A model generated the notes under the pieces. That model did not search any database, was not told the origin of the DNA, and worked only from the letters and a program-made list of their open reading frames with translations. This document shows, piece after piece, positions 1 to 5,275 of a DNA stretch of 5,912 nucleotides. Numbering within the stretch: the stretch's first letter is position 1; the number at the start of each line of letters is the position of its first letter. The DNA is from Candidatus Wirthbacteria bacterium CG2_30_54_11 (lineage in GTDB: Bacteria > Patescibacteriota > CG2-30-54-11): NCBI GenBank assembly GCA_001873755.1, contig MNZT01000094.1, positions 1 to 5,912 on the forward strand. Reading direction: 5' to 3'. Position numbers and translations under genes: made by a program.

Positions 1-299
1 ACTTAAGCCTCCATTAAGATAGTAACCGGCCCACTCTTCTTTGTCATATCGGTTAACGAGGCTCTACATTTCCAAGGGTAATTCCTGGAACAAGTCCGTA
101 CCTGTTATCGAAGATAGAGTGGGCTAACTAGGAGAAGAAGAGATATTTGCATTCCCGGAAGGTCACTAAAAGTGCCTTTGACAAACTTCGCTTCTTCTCC
201 TTCTCCTAGCTTATCACTTCCAGCCCGTTTCCTTTATATGCCTATTCTATACGGATGACAGATTTTATACAGAGATAACAGAAGAGAAACAAAGAACCA
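1..299. other. Non-coding region upstream of cca
   Basis: I see no convincing protein gene here on either strand. The left part starts with a small inverted repeat (CTTAA at 2-6 with TTAAG at 14-18), and 20-209 can fold into two long hairpins that are listed separately. The right part (about 210-299) is A+T-rich and then purine-rich, and serves as the leader of the cca gene. It contains several TATA-like hexamers (around 236-240, 243-252 and 265-270), but none has a good -35 box at normal spacing, so I do not call a promoter. A reverse-strand reading frame that enters this region is antisense to cca and looks like a shadow. Confidence 0.6.
20..209. other. Candidate structured RNA: two tandem imperfect hairpins
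   Basis: Hairpin A: 20-23 pairs with 127-130. After an internal loop, GCCCACTCT at 29-37 pairs perfectly with AGAGTGGGC at 116-124. Past a one-base bulge at 115, 38-43 pairs with 109-114. Weak inner helices (46-48/106-108, 51-53/100-102) and an apical stem (70-74/86-90) are possible. Hairpin B: 128-137 pairs with 200-209, or in a slipped register 131-140 with 191-200. Inside it, 146-149 can pair with 182-185, and 159-166 with 172-178 around a TAAAA loop with T163 bulged. The two hairpins adjoin or slightly overlap near 127-130. I could not match this to tmRNA, RNase P RNA, SRP RNA, a T-box or a known riboswitch. Pairing was found by eye; strand, function and transcription are unknown. It could be a leader of cca, an independent ncRNA, or chance. 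Confidence 0.3.
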
Positions 300-1673
300 A
301 TGGAAACCACATCTATCAAGATCGTCGAGGTGCTGCAGAAGGCAGGGTATGAAGCGTACTGGGCAGGGGGCTGCGTGCGCGATCTGCTCATGGGCAAAAA
401 GCCGCATGATTATGATATCGCGACCTCGGCGCTGCCGGAGCAGATCGAAGAGATCATCAAGAGCACCCATATCCTGAAAGGCAAGACCATCCCGATAGGC
501 AAGAAGTTCGGGGTCATCATGGCCATTGTGGGAGGGCATCACTTCGAGATCGCTTCGTTCCGCTCTGACAGCGACCTTTCGGACGGCAGGCGGCCTGATG
601 CGGTATTCTTCACCAATGCCAAAGAAGATGCCAAACGCCGCGATTTCACTATCAACGGGATGTTCTATGACCCCATCACCCATGCGGTCATCGACTATGT
701 GGGAGGTGAGGACGACCTGAAACGACAGGTGATCAGGTTTATCGGAGACCCTGAGCAGAGGATCCGGGAGGATTACCTGAGAATTATCAGAGGGGTCAGG
801 TTCAAATTTACTTTTGGATTTACTTACGAGACCAGGACGGAGCAGGCGATCAGGGAACACGCTCATCTCATCCGGAAGACATCGACAGAACGGATCAAGG
901 ATGAGATCAGCAAGATGTGGAAGGCCGTCAGGAGTCACCATCTATCCTGCGACCTGGTCATTCAGGAACTGGAGCATGCGGGGCTGCTGAAGGAGATCCT
1001 GCCGGAGATCGAGGTCATGAAGTCCACGCCACAGCCACCTCAGTTTCATGCCGAAGGCGACGTCTACATCCATACCCTACGCTGCCTGAAGGCGCTGCAT
1101 CATCAGACGCCGGAGCGGGTGATCTGGGGAGTTCTGCTCCACGATGTGGGCAAACCGGCAGTGATCCACCGGGATGGAGACCTCATCAGTTTTCACGGGC
1201 ATGAAAAAGCGGGTGTCGAGATCGCGATGGGAATCCTGAAGCGACTGCATTTTCGGAAGGTGGATCGTGAGCATATCCTCTGGCTGATCGAGCACCATAT
1301 GATGCTGTACAATTTTGAAAAAATGAAAAAATCCACCCGCCGTCGCTGGTTCATGCACCCCTGGTTTGCTGACCTGCTCCAGGTCATGTACGCCGACTCT
1401 GTGGGTACCAGCCCGGTCAACATGGACGAATACAACCGCCTCGAGGCGCTCTACGAGCAGGAGCGCGATGAAAAGCTGCTGGAACCGATGAAGCCGCTGC
1501 TGAGCGGTGATGATGTCATGCATGCCTTCGGCCTGAAGCCTGGGGCAGAGGTCGGTGAGCTCATCCGCCTGGCGCACGATGCGCAGATCGAGGGCACGGT
1601 GCAAGACAGGGAGCAGGCGCTGGAATACCTGCGAAAGGTCGCGAGGGTGCGGGGAAGACTGGCGTTCAAATAG
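300..1673 (+). CDS. cca: CCA tRNA nucleotidyltransferase with HD domain
   Basis: This 457-residue protein is a class II nucleotidyltransferase expected to add or repair the 3'-terminal CCA of tRNAs in the cytoplasm, using CTP and ATP. The N-terminal catalytic head shows GGCVRD (23-28) and the metal-binding pair Asp37/Asp39 in HDYD. The RRDFTING motif (113-120) follows, then EDYLRIIRG (157-165), which matches the template-selection motif with Asp158, Arg161 and Arg164. The middle is the RNA-binding neck. The C-terminal half carries an HD phosphohydrolase domain: His258, His281-Asp282 (LLHDVGKP), His299/His301 (FHGHE), His332/His333 and Asp366. Length and domain order fit bacterial HD-containing CCA enzymes. 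The ATG at 300 starts just before the first conserved motif; the only ribosome site is a weak purine run at 281-287. A related poly(A) polymerase is possible, since the two families are hard to separate by eye, but the HD domain favours CCA addition. The transposase follows within 30 bases of the stop. Confidence 0.92.
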   Translation: METTSIKIVEVLQKAGYEAYWAGGCVRDLLMGKKPHDYDIATSALPEQIEEIIKSTHILKGKTIPIGKKFGVIMAIVGGHHFEIASFRSDSDLSDGRRPDAVFFTNAKEDAKRRDFTINGMFYDPITHAVIDYVGGEDDLKRQVIRFIGDPEQRIREDYLRIIRGVRFKFTFGFTYETRTEQAIREHAHLIRKTSTERIKDEISKMWKAVRSHHLSCDLVIQELEHAGLLKEILPEIEVMKSTPQPPQFHAEGDVYIHTLRCLKALHHQTPERVIWGVLLHDVGKPAVIHRDGDLISFHGHEKAGVEIAMGILKRLHFRKVDREHILWLIEHHMMLYNFEKMKKSTRRRWFMHPWFADLLQVMYADSVGTSPVNMDEYNRLEALYEQERDEKLLEPMKPLLSGDDVMHAFGLKPGAEVGELIRLAHDAQIEGTVQDREQALEYLRKVARVRGRLAFK

Positions 1674-1699
1674 TCGCTATCAATTCTTCGGTGTTGGCA

Positions 1700-2281
1700 A
1701 TGGATATCTCAAATCATCGCAAGCCGAATCGGCTCCAGGGCTATGACTATTCGCTGCCCGGCTACTATTTCGTCACCGCATGTACTCACAATCGGGTACG
1801 ATGGTTTGGGGAGGTGGTTGGTGGTGAAATGATATTGAGCAGATTCGGCAAGATAGCAAGCAGGTATGGAGCAGAGATTCCGGAACATTATCCGGATGTC
1901 ACATTGGATGAATGGGTGGTCATGTCCAATCATATTCATATGATTTTGGTTGTGGGTGAACCCGCCATCGCGGTGGGGCGGGAATCCGTAGGGATAGGAC
2001 ATTGTCCTGTCCCTACCACGAACGCGGGGGAAATGCCCTATGTATTTGATGTTGAAGGTGACGATGGTATTGAGAAATACGGATTGGTTTCCAAGGTGGT
2101 CAAATCGTTCAAGGAAATAGTGACCAAAACCGTCCGGCATGAAACGAGCCAGATGAATTTTGGTTGGCAGAGGTCATTTCATGATCGTATCGTCAGGGAT
2201 CAGGAGGCGTTGGACGCCATACGTTCGTATAATCGTGCCAATCCGGCGAATTGGGAGCGTGATAGGAATTTTGGGAGATGA
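1700..2281 (+). CDS. REP-associated tyrosine transposase (RAYT, Y1 family)
   Basis: The product (193 residues from ATG 1700; a GTG at 1691 would add three) belongs to the Y1/IS200-like HUH single-strand transposases associated with REP palindromes. Visible hallmarks are the N-terminal GYDYSLPGYYFVT (14-26), the MSNHIHMILVV block with the HUH pair His78 and His80, and the C-terminal WQRSFHDRIVRDQEALDAIR (157-176) ending in an NPANW motif. The catalytic Tyr is not obvious: the helix where it is expected (about 130-145) has Phe137 in KSFKE, and the nearest upstream Tyr is Tyr127. Residues about 88-106 are encoded by two back-to-back hairpins (1961-1982 and 1988-2016), so the REP-like palindrome is part of the gene. 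No Shine-Dalgarno site is visible, and the gene starts 26 bases after the cca stop, so it probably relies on read-through from cca. The frame appears intact. Family assignment is firm; activity is uncertain. Confidence 0.9.
   Translation: MDISNHRKPNRLQGYDYSLPGYYFVTACTHNRVRWFGEVVGGEMILSRFGKIASRYGAEIPEHYPDVTLDEWVVMSNHIHMILVVGEPAIAVGRESVGIGHCPVPTTNAGEMPYVFDVEGDDGIEKYGLVSKVVKSFKEIVTKTVRHETSQMNFGWQRSFHDRIVRDQEALDAIRSYNRANPANWERDRNFGR
1961..1982. repeat. GC-rich hairpin inside the transposase gene
   Basis: CCCGCC at 1961-1966 pairs with GGCGGG at 1977-1982, and inner pairing such as CCGC/GCGG is also possible. It lies immediately 5' of the REP-like palindrome and within the same variable stretch of the transposase (about residues 88-95). 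It may be the left part of one composite element. I inspected it by eye only. Confidence 0.5.
1988..2016. repeat. REP-like palindrome inside transposase coding sequence
   Basis: GTAGGGATAGGAC (1988-2000) and GTCCTGTCCCTAC (2004-2016) form a 13-bp stem around an ATT loop. The only non-Watson-Crick pair is T1995 with G2009. The right arm is identical over 13 bases to 2316-2328 downstream of the gene, which makes these two copies of one repeat family. In the protein it reads as SVGIGHCPVP (residues 96-105), between the HUH block and the C-terminal helices, where these transposases vary in length. I infer a REP-type target or guide sequence for the encoded transposase. Confidence 0.8.
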
Positions 2282-2300
2282 TTCTTTTTGTTTTTTGTTT

Positions 2301-2327
2301 TAGGGACAGGACGATGTCCTGTCCCTA
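2301..2327. repeat. REP-like palindrome downstream of transposase
   Basis: TAGGGACAGGAC (2301-2312) and GTCCTGTCCCTA (2316-2327) form a perfect 12-bp stem with a GAT loop. It sits in the 55-base gap between the transposase stop and the stop codon of the convergent recombinase gene. On the + strand it is followed by CGA and then a T-rich stretch running to about 2352. It could therefore also stop transcription coming from the transposase side, though the T run is not immediate. On the - strand the bases after the hairpin are A-rich, so it is not a standard terminator for the recombinase gene. Confidence 0.8.
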
Positions 2328-2336
2328 CGATTTCTT

Positions 2337-3278
2337 TTATTTCTTCTTTTTTGAATGGAACGCCTCGTGTACTTCCTTCAATTGCCGGTTGGTTACATGC
2401 GTATAGATCTGGGTGGTCTGGATGCTAGAGTGGCCGAGCATCTCCTGCACTGACCGGAGGTCTGCTCCGTTGTGGAGCAGATCGGTGGCAAAGGTGTGCC
2501 TGAGCGTGTGCGGGGTGATGTGTTCGACGATTCCGGCTCTGCGAGCGTTCTTCACGATGATTCGCTGGATGGTGCGCGAGGTGAGCCGGAGCGTTTCGCC
2601 CCGTTTGTCTGAGGGGTCAGCCTTGCCGCGGTGGTTCAGGAAGAGCGGCACATACGAGTCTTTGCGCTTCTTCAGGTAGTCTGTGATCACCGAGGCCGCG
2701 TCGTGGCTGAGAAATACCACGCGGTCCTTGTTCCCTTTGCCGCGGATGGTGAACTCACGGGTTTTCAGGTTGATCTGATCCCTGTTTACTCTGACCAGTT
2801 CGCCGACGCGCAGCCCGGTTGAAAAAAGGGTGTGCAGCATGGCAAAGTCCCTCAGACCGGCGAGATCGTCCGGTCCGTCAGGTTTCGCCGCATTGAGCAT
2901 CTTTTCAAGTTTGCCCAGGTCGAGGACTGAGACCTGCGGTCTGGTCTGCCGGCGCAGTTCAAGTTTGTCTGGAGAAAGTGTCTTGATATCCTGCTTGGCC
3001 AGGAATTTCAGAAAGTTCCTGAGCGCGATGACGTAGTAGTTCTGGGTAGACGGCGCCAGGTAGTCGCCCCGGTTGTTCTTCTGCCGGCTGAGGTGGATAC
3101 GGAATTTCCGCACCACGTCCACGGAGATGTCTGCCGGTTTGCTTATCGGTGTGTTTTTTTCGCACCATTTGAAAAAAGTTCGCAGGTAGTGGTCGTAGTC
3201 CCTGATGGTCAGCGGACTGCGTCCTTTTTCGATCTCGAGGTGCTCGAGGTAGGAATTTTTGAGGGAAGCGAGATCCAT
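2337..3278 (-). CDS. Xer-type tyrosine recombinase (XerC/XerD family)
   Basis: This complete 313-residue site-specific recombinase of the phage-integrase superfamily is of the usual XerC/XerD size. Residues about 1-100 form the SAM-like core-binding domain, with a typical pattern (YLEHLEIEKGRSPLTIRDY near 10-28). The catalytic domain holds all expected residues: Arg157 (FSTGLRVGEL), Lys181 (RGKGNKDR), His257 and Arg260 (PHTLRHTFATDLL), His283 (LGHSSIQTTQ) and nucleophile Tyr292 (IYTHV). The protein ends in a lysine run. The ATG at 3278-3276 has an AGGAG site (3288-3284 on the reverse strand) five bases upstream, which decides the start. Chromosome-dimer resolution at a dif site is the expected role. 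Since there is one gene here, I cannot say whether it is XerC, XerD or a single-recombinase (XerH/XerS-like) version. No phage genes surround it, which argues against a prophage integrase. Confidence 0.93.
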   Translation of the reverse strand: MDLASLKNSYLEHLEIEKGRSPLTIRDYDHYLRTFFKWCEKNTPISKPADISVDVVRKFRIHLSRQKNNRGDYLAPSTQNYYVIALRNFLKFLAKQDIKTLSPDKLELRRQTRPQVSVLDLGKLEKMLNAAKPDGPDDLAGLRDFAMLHTLFSTGLRVGELVRVNRDQINLKTREFTIRGKGNKDRVVFLSHDAASVITDYLKKRKDSYVPLFLNHRGKADPSDKRGETLRLTSRTIQRIIVKNARRAGIVEHITPHTLRHTFATDLLHNGADLRSVQEMLGHSSIQTTQIYTHVTNRQLKEVHEAFHSKKKK

Positions 3279-3283
3279 TTTCT

Positions 3284-3288
3284 CTCCT
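3284..3288 (-). promoter_or_regulatory. Ribosome binding site of the Xer recombinase gene
   Basis: Read on the - strand this is AGGAG, five bases before the ATG, within a longer AGGAGAG purine run. It is the clearest Shine-Dalgarno site in the window and fixes the start at 3278. Confidence 0.8.
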
Positions 3289-3298
3289 AAGCGACTAC

Positions 3299-3306
3299 AG
3301 TATAGA
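3299..3306. promoter_or_regulatory. Possible divergent, overlapping -10 elements
   Basis: The bases 3299-3304 read TATACT on the - strand, a good -10 box about 20 bases before the recombinase start codon. The bases 3301-3306 read TATAGA on the + strand, a possible -10 for the 3347 gene. Matching -35 boxes are weak: TTGTCT on the - strand at 3325-3320 leaves a short 15-base spacer, and TTTTCT on the + strand at 3278-3283 leaves 17. This is the only intergenic space between the divergent genes, so promoters for both are expected here. Confidence 0.35.
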
Positions 3307-3346
3307 GCAATCTGGAACGAGACAAAAGCTTTCGGTCCGAGTACTG

Positions 3347-3646
3347 ATGGACAGTATGGGAGCTCTGACGGTATACTTGAGACCAGAGTGGGGTTCGGTT
3401 ACTGACGTACCGAGAAACAATATGGTCGAGATGGTCGAGCCTGAACGCGGAGGAGATCAAGTCGGTGTATCTGGTCTGGATAGGCCGGATCCCGAGACTT
3501 ACGCACGAATTGAAAGACAGACCGCTCGCGAGATCAGTCGTGCGGCCGGTGGCCGGTATTTCTTCTGCCAGGATACCTTGGACACGAGAGTGCCTCCGTT
3601 CGCTGACGTGATGGCCAGGGTGAATCAGCTTCAGATGATGGGGTAG
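3347..3646 (+). CDS. Hypothetical protein, 99 residues
   Basis: I do not recognise this protein. It is soluble-looking and charged, with no signal peptide and no membrane segment. The middle is Pro/Arg/Asp/Glu-rich with a likely helix (PETYARIERQTAREISRA, about 49-66). The C-terminal third, starting GGRYFFCQDTLDTR, has one Cys and could be a small alpha/beta fold. I prefer it over the overlapping antisense frame (3287-3727), which is rich in His, Ser and Arg and would run into the start of the hydrolase. The start is uncertain: ATG 3347 has only a GAG upstream, and ATG 3356 (three codons later) has no clear ribosome site. The stop lies 21 bases before the hydrolase ATG, so the two genes probably share a transcript, divergent from the recombinase. 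Codon use looks less biased than in cca or the HD gene, with more AGA/CGA; this is an impression, not a measurement. Confidence 0.55.
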   Translation: MDSMGALTVYLRPEWGSVTDVPRNNMVEMVEPERGGDQVGVSGLDRPDPETYARIERQTAREISRAAGGRYFFCQDTLDTRVPPFADVMARVNQLQMMG

Positions 3647-3667
3647 GAAGGGGAAGAAAGGGTGCTC

Positions 3668-4405
3668 ATGGCGCCAATCAACTTCGGCGAGCATCCATCC
3701 TGCATCGAGGTGTGTATCAGACATCATGCGGGCGATTGCCGGAGGCCGGTGATCATCGGACTGCCGGGCTATGGAAGCGGTCTCTTCAATCTGAAAGAAG
3801 GTTTGCTCGGTTTTTCTCCTCTTCGCTCCGCTCCCTTCATCGGTATCGAGCCCTTTCCGGTCCGGTCCGTCTCGGGAGTGAAGTCAGCGGTCCATCTGGA
3901 GCATCTGCAGATCACCTTTGCCCTGGCGACGCGAGCCATCAGGGAGGCGATCGTTCAGGCGCGTACGCTTTATCCAGATTCCAAGGTGTATGTGGTCGGG
4001 ATGTCGTTTGGCGCGCTCGCCATCAGCAGTCATCTGAACCTCGAGCCTCAGGACGCGTCTCTGGCGGACGGATATGTACCGATCCAGGGAGGCTCCTTCT
4101 ATCAAACGTTTACCAATGCTCACTACCAGGCGATGATGGATGATCCTGGCTTTATCGGCCACTCTGCGTGGACTAACAAGACGGCGTTCCCGGAGCAGCG
4201 TCCCTTACCGAACGAACGTGCGCAACTGGTCCATGCGGTCGTCAATCCTGGGGACGAAGTTACTCACGGGCAGGAGGAGGTCTGGAGAGGTTGCCAGATG
4301 ACTAGTATCAGAGGCGCACGTGTTGGTTCAATCCCAAGTCATCTGGTCGCACCGGTCTTTCATACTCCTCAGATACGTCGGGTCTTGGTCGCGATGGCTC
4401 GTTGA
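3668..4405 (+). CDS. Alpha/beta-hydrolase fold protein
   Basis: The 245-residue protein shows the landmarks of an alpha/beta-hydrolase. An early strand leads into GLPGYGSG (31-38), the expected oxyanion-hole loop. A strand then runs into the nucleophile elbow VVGMSFGA (109-116) with Ser113 in G-x-S-x-G. Asp196 (NPGDEVTHG) is the likely acid and His225 (PSHLVAP) the likely base, in the correct order. The region between about 130 and 185 would be the cap or lid. There is no signal peptide or membrane segment, so it should be cytoplasmic. Substrate cannot be read from the sequence; esterase, lipase-like and peptidase activities are all possible. ATG 3668 is preferred over GTG 3662 because a purine-rich site (GAAGAAAGG, 3653-3661) lies six bases upstream of it. 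It follows the 99-residue orphan closely. No clear terminator follows; the tRNA promoter begins 21 bases after the stop. Confidence 0.75.
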   Translation: MAPINFGEHPSCIEVCIRHHAGDCRRPVIIGLPGYGSGLFNLKEGLLGFSPLRSAPFIGIEPFPVRSVSGVKSAVHLEHLQITFALATRAIREAIVQARTLYPDSKVYVVGMSFGALAISSHLNLEPQDASLADGYVPIQGGSFYQTFTNAHYQAMMDDPGFIGHSAWTNKTAFPEQRPLPNERAQLVHAVVNPGDEVTHGQEEVWRGCQMTSIRGARVGSIPSHLVAPVFHTPQIRRVLVAMAR

Positions 4406-4426
4406 ACCAGTTCCTTCGCCATGTGC

Positions 4427-4453
4427 TTGACGTATCCGGGCTTATCGTATAAT
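4427..4453 (+). promoter_or_regulatory. Sigma70-type promoter of the tRNA-Thr gene
   Basis: TTGACG (4427-4432) and a perfect TATAAT (4448-4453) are separated by 15 bases, slightly shorter than the optimal 17. Transcription would start near 4460, giving a 5' leader of about 25 bases before the mature tRNA. Near-consensus boxes directly ahead of a tRNA make this the most convincing promoter in the window. Confidence 0.75.
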
Positions 4454-4457
4454 CTCT

Positions 4458-4478
4458 CGTACGTACCCCAGACGTACG
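4458..4478 (+). repeat. Paired CGTACG palindromes in the tRNA leader
   Basis: CGTACG occurs at 4458-4463 and 4473-4478. Each copy is self-complementary, so in RNA they can pair with each other as a 6-bp hairpin with a nine-base loop. They sit at or just after the predicted transcription start and end seven bases before the tRNA. A role in 5' processing or a protein-binding site is possible; chance is not excluded. Confidence 0.35.
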
Positions 4479-4485
4479 CGGTTTT

Positions 4486-4560
<75 letters not shown>

Positions 4561-4561
<1 letters not shown>

Positions 4562-4601
4562 TGGCGCAGGAGCAATCTACATTGCTCCTGCGCCATGTTT
4601 T
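4561..4601 (+). terminator. Rho-independent terminator after tRNA-Thr
   Basis: A perfect 16-bp stem (4561-4576 with 4581-4596) closes a CTAC loop and is followed by GTTTT. The stem begins on the A of the encoded CCA. The T run is short (four), but the very stable stem makes termination likely. The 3' arm may also supply the -35 box of the next gene's promoter. Confidence 0.8.
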
Positions 4602-4611
4602 GTACTACAAT
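4582..4611 (+). promoter_or_regulatory. Possible promoter of the HD-domain gene
   Basis: TACAAT (4606-4611) is a good -10 box 28 bases ahead of the start codon at 4640. The best -35 is TTGCTC (4582-4587) with an 18-base spacer, which lies inside the 3' arm of the tRNA terminator. The -35 match is only partial. A promoter is needed here because the terminator should block read-through from the tRNA. Confidence 0.45.
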
Positions 4612-4639
4612 ACACGCAGTTTTACGAAGGGAACGAACG

Positions 4640-5251
4640 ATGCATCACGACACCATGAAACAGGTACTCGAGGTATTCCTGACCCTGCAGGTGACCAAGG
4701 AGCTGCCCCGTCAGGGGTTCATCAATTTCGGGTTCAAACGCAACGAGAGCGACTCCGTGGCGGCACACAGCTTCACAGTCTGCGCCCTGTCATACTTCCT
4801 GGCCAAGACCTATGCCCGCGAAGGCAAGGCGGTGAACCCGGAACACGCCCTGTCCATCGCGCTCATCCATGATATGGGCGAGGCGATCTCGGGCGACATC
4901 GGCTATCATGTGAAGCGGGTGGCGGGCAAACTCCTCGCGCAGGTGGAGGAAAAGACCATGGATATGCTCATTTCCAAACTTGATTTCCGTGCGGATATCC
5001 TGAGCCTTTATCATGAGTACAACGAGGTCACGAGCCCGGAAGCCCGGATCGTGAAGCTCGCTGATGCGCTCGATGCCTGGACTCAGATGCTGCTCACCCC
5101 GGGCGCGGACCTCAGTTCGCAGACGGTTTTTGTCGATGACAAGGCTGAACATTTGAAAAACGATCCGGTATTCGGCGACGAACTGGAGGATTTTTTCCGT
5201 ACCGCCTGCAGCATGCTCCGTAACAAGGAAGTTACCTTCCTCGGCAGTTAG
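4640..5251 (+). CDS. HD-domain phosphohydrolase, YfbR/HDDC2-like 5'-deoxynucleotidase
   Basis: The 203-residue protein is a compact single-domain HD hydrolase of the YfbR/HDDC2 type, enzymes that remove phosphate from deoxynucleoside 5'-monophosphates. Metal ligands appear in order: His43 (SVAAHSFTV), His77-Asp78 (LIHDMGEAISGDI) and Asp142 (KLADALDAW). Glu81 and the GD at 85-86 sit where the family has its E-x-x-x-GD signature. HEYNEVTSPEARIVKLADAL (125-144) closely resembles the last family motif. Length is typical. The frame is open upstream to 4517, but that would run through the tRNA and terminator, so I choose ATG 4640, which has an AAGG purine site (4627-4630) nine bases upstream and gives a family-like N-terminus. 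It is likely cytoplasmic and involved in nucleotide-pool control. The next gene starts 24 bases after its stop, suggesting an operon. The exact substrate is inferred from the family only. Confidence 0.85.
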   Translation: MHHDTMKQVLEVFLTLQVTKELPRQGFINFGFKRNESDSVAAHSFTVCALSYFLAKTYAREGKAVNPEHALSIALIHDMGEAISGDIGYHVKRVAGKLLAQVEEKTMDMLISKLDFRADILSLYHEYNEVTSPEARIVKLADALDAWTQMLLTPGADLSSQTVFVDDKAEHLKNDPVFGDELEDFFRTACSMLRNKEVTFLGS

Positions 5252-5275
5252 GACACACAGAAGGAAACAAACGCC

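Noticed and set aside
20..209. tmRNA, RNase P RNA, SRP RNA or T-box in the 5' region
   Set aside because: None of the conserved cores of these RNAs could be found on either strand, so only an unnamed structured element is proposed.
234..941. Long - strand frame (235 codons) antisense to cca
   Set aside because: It lies opposite the conserved CCA catalytic motifs and has no recognisable domain; a shadow of a strongly coding region.
1077..1604. - strand frame of 175 codons inside cca
   Set aside because: Antisense to the HD domain of cca, with no ribosome site and no motifs.
1709..2140. - strand frame antisense to the transposase
   Set aside because: The + strand frame carries all family motifs; the reverse frame has none.
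3287..3727. Antisense 146-codon frame on the - strand
   Set aside because: It is His/Ser/Arg-rich, overlaps the start of the hydrolase and its ribosome site, and occupies the probable divergent promoter; the + strand frame is more plausible.
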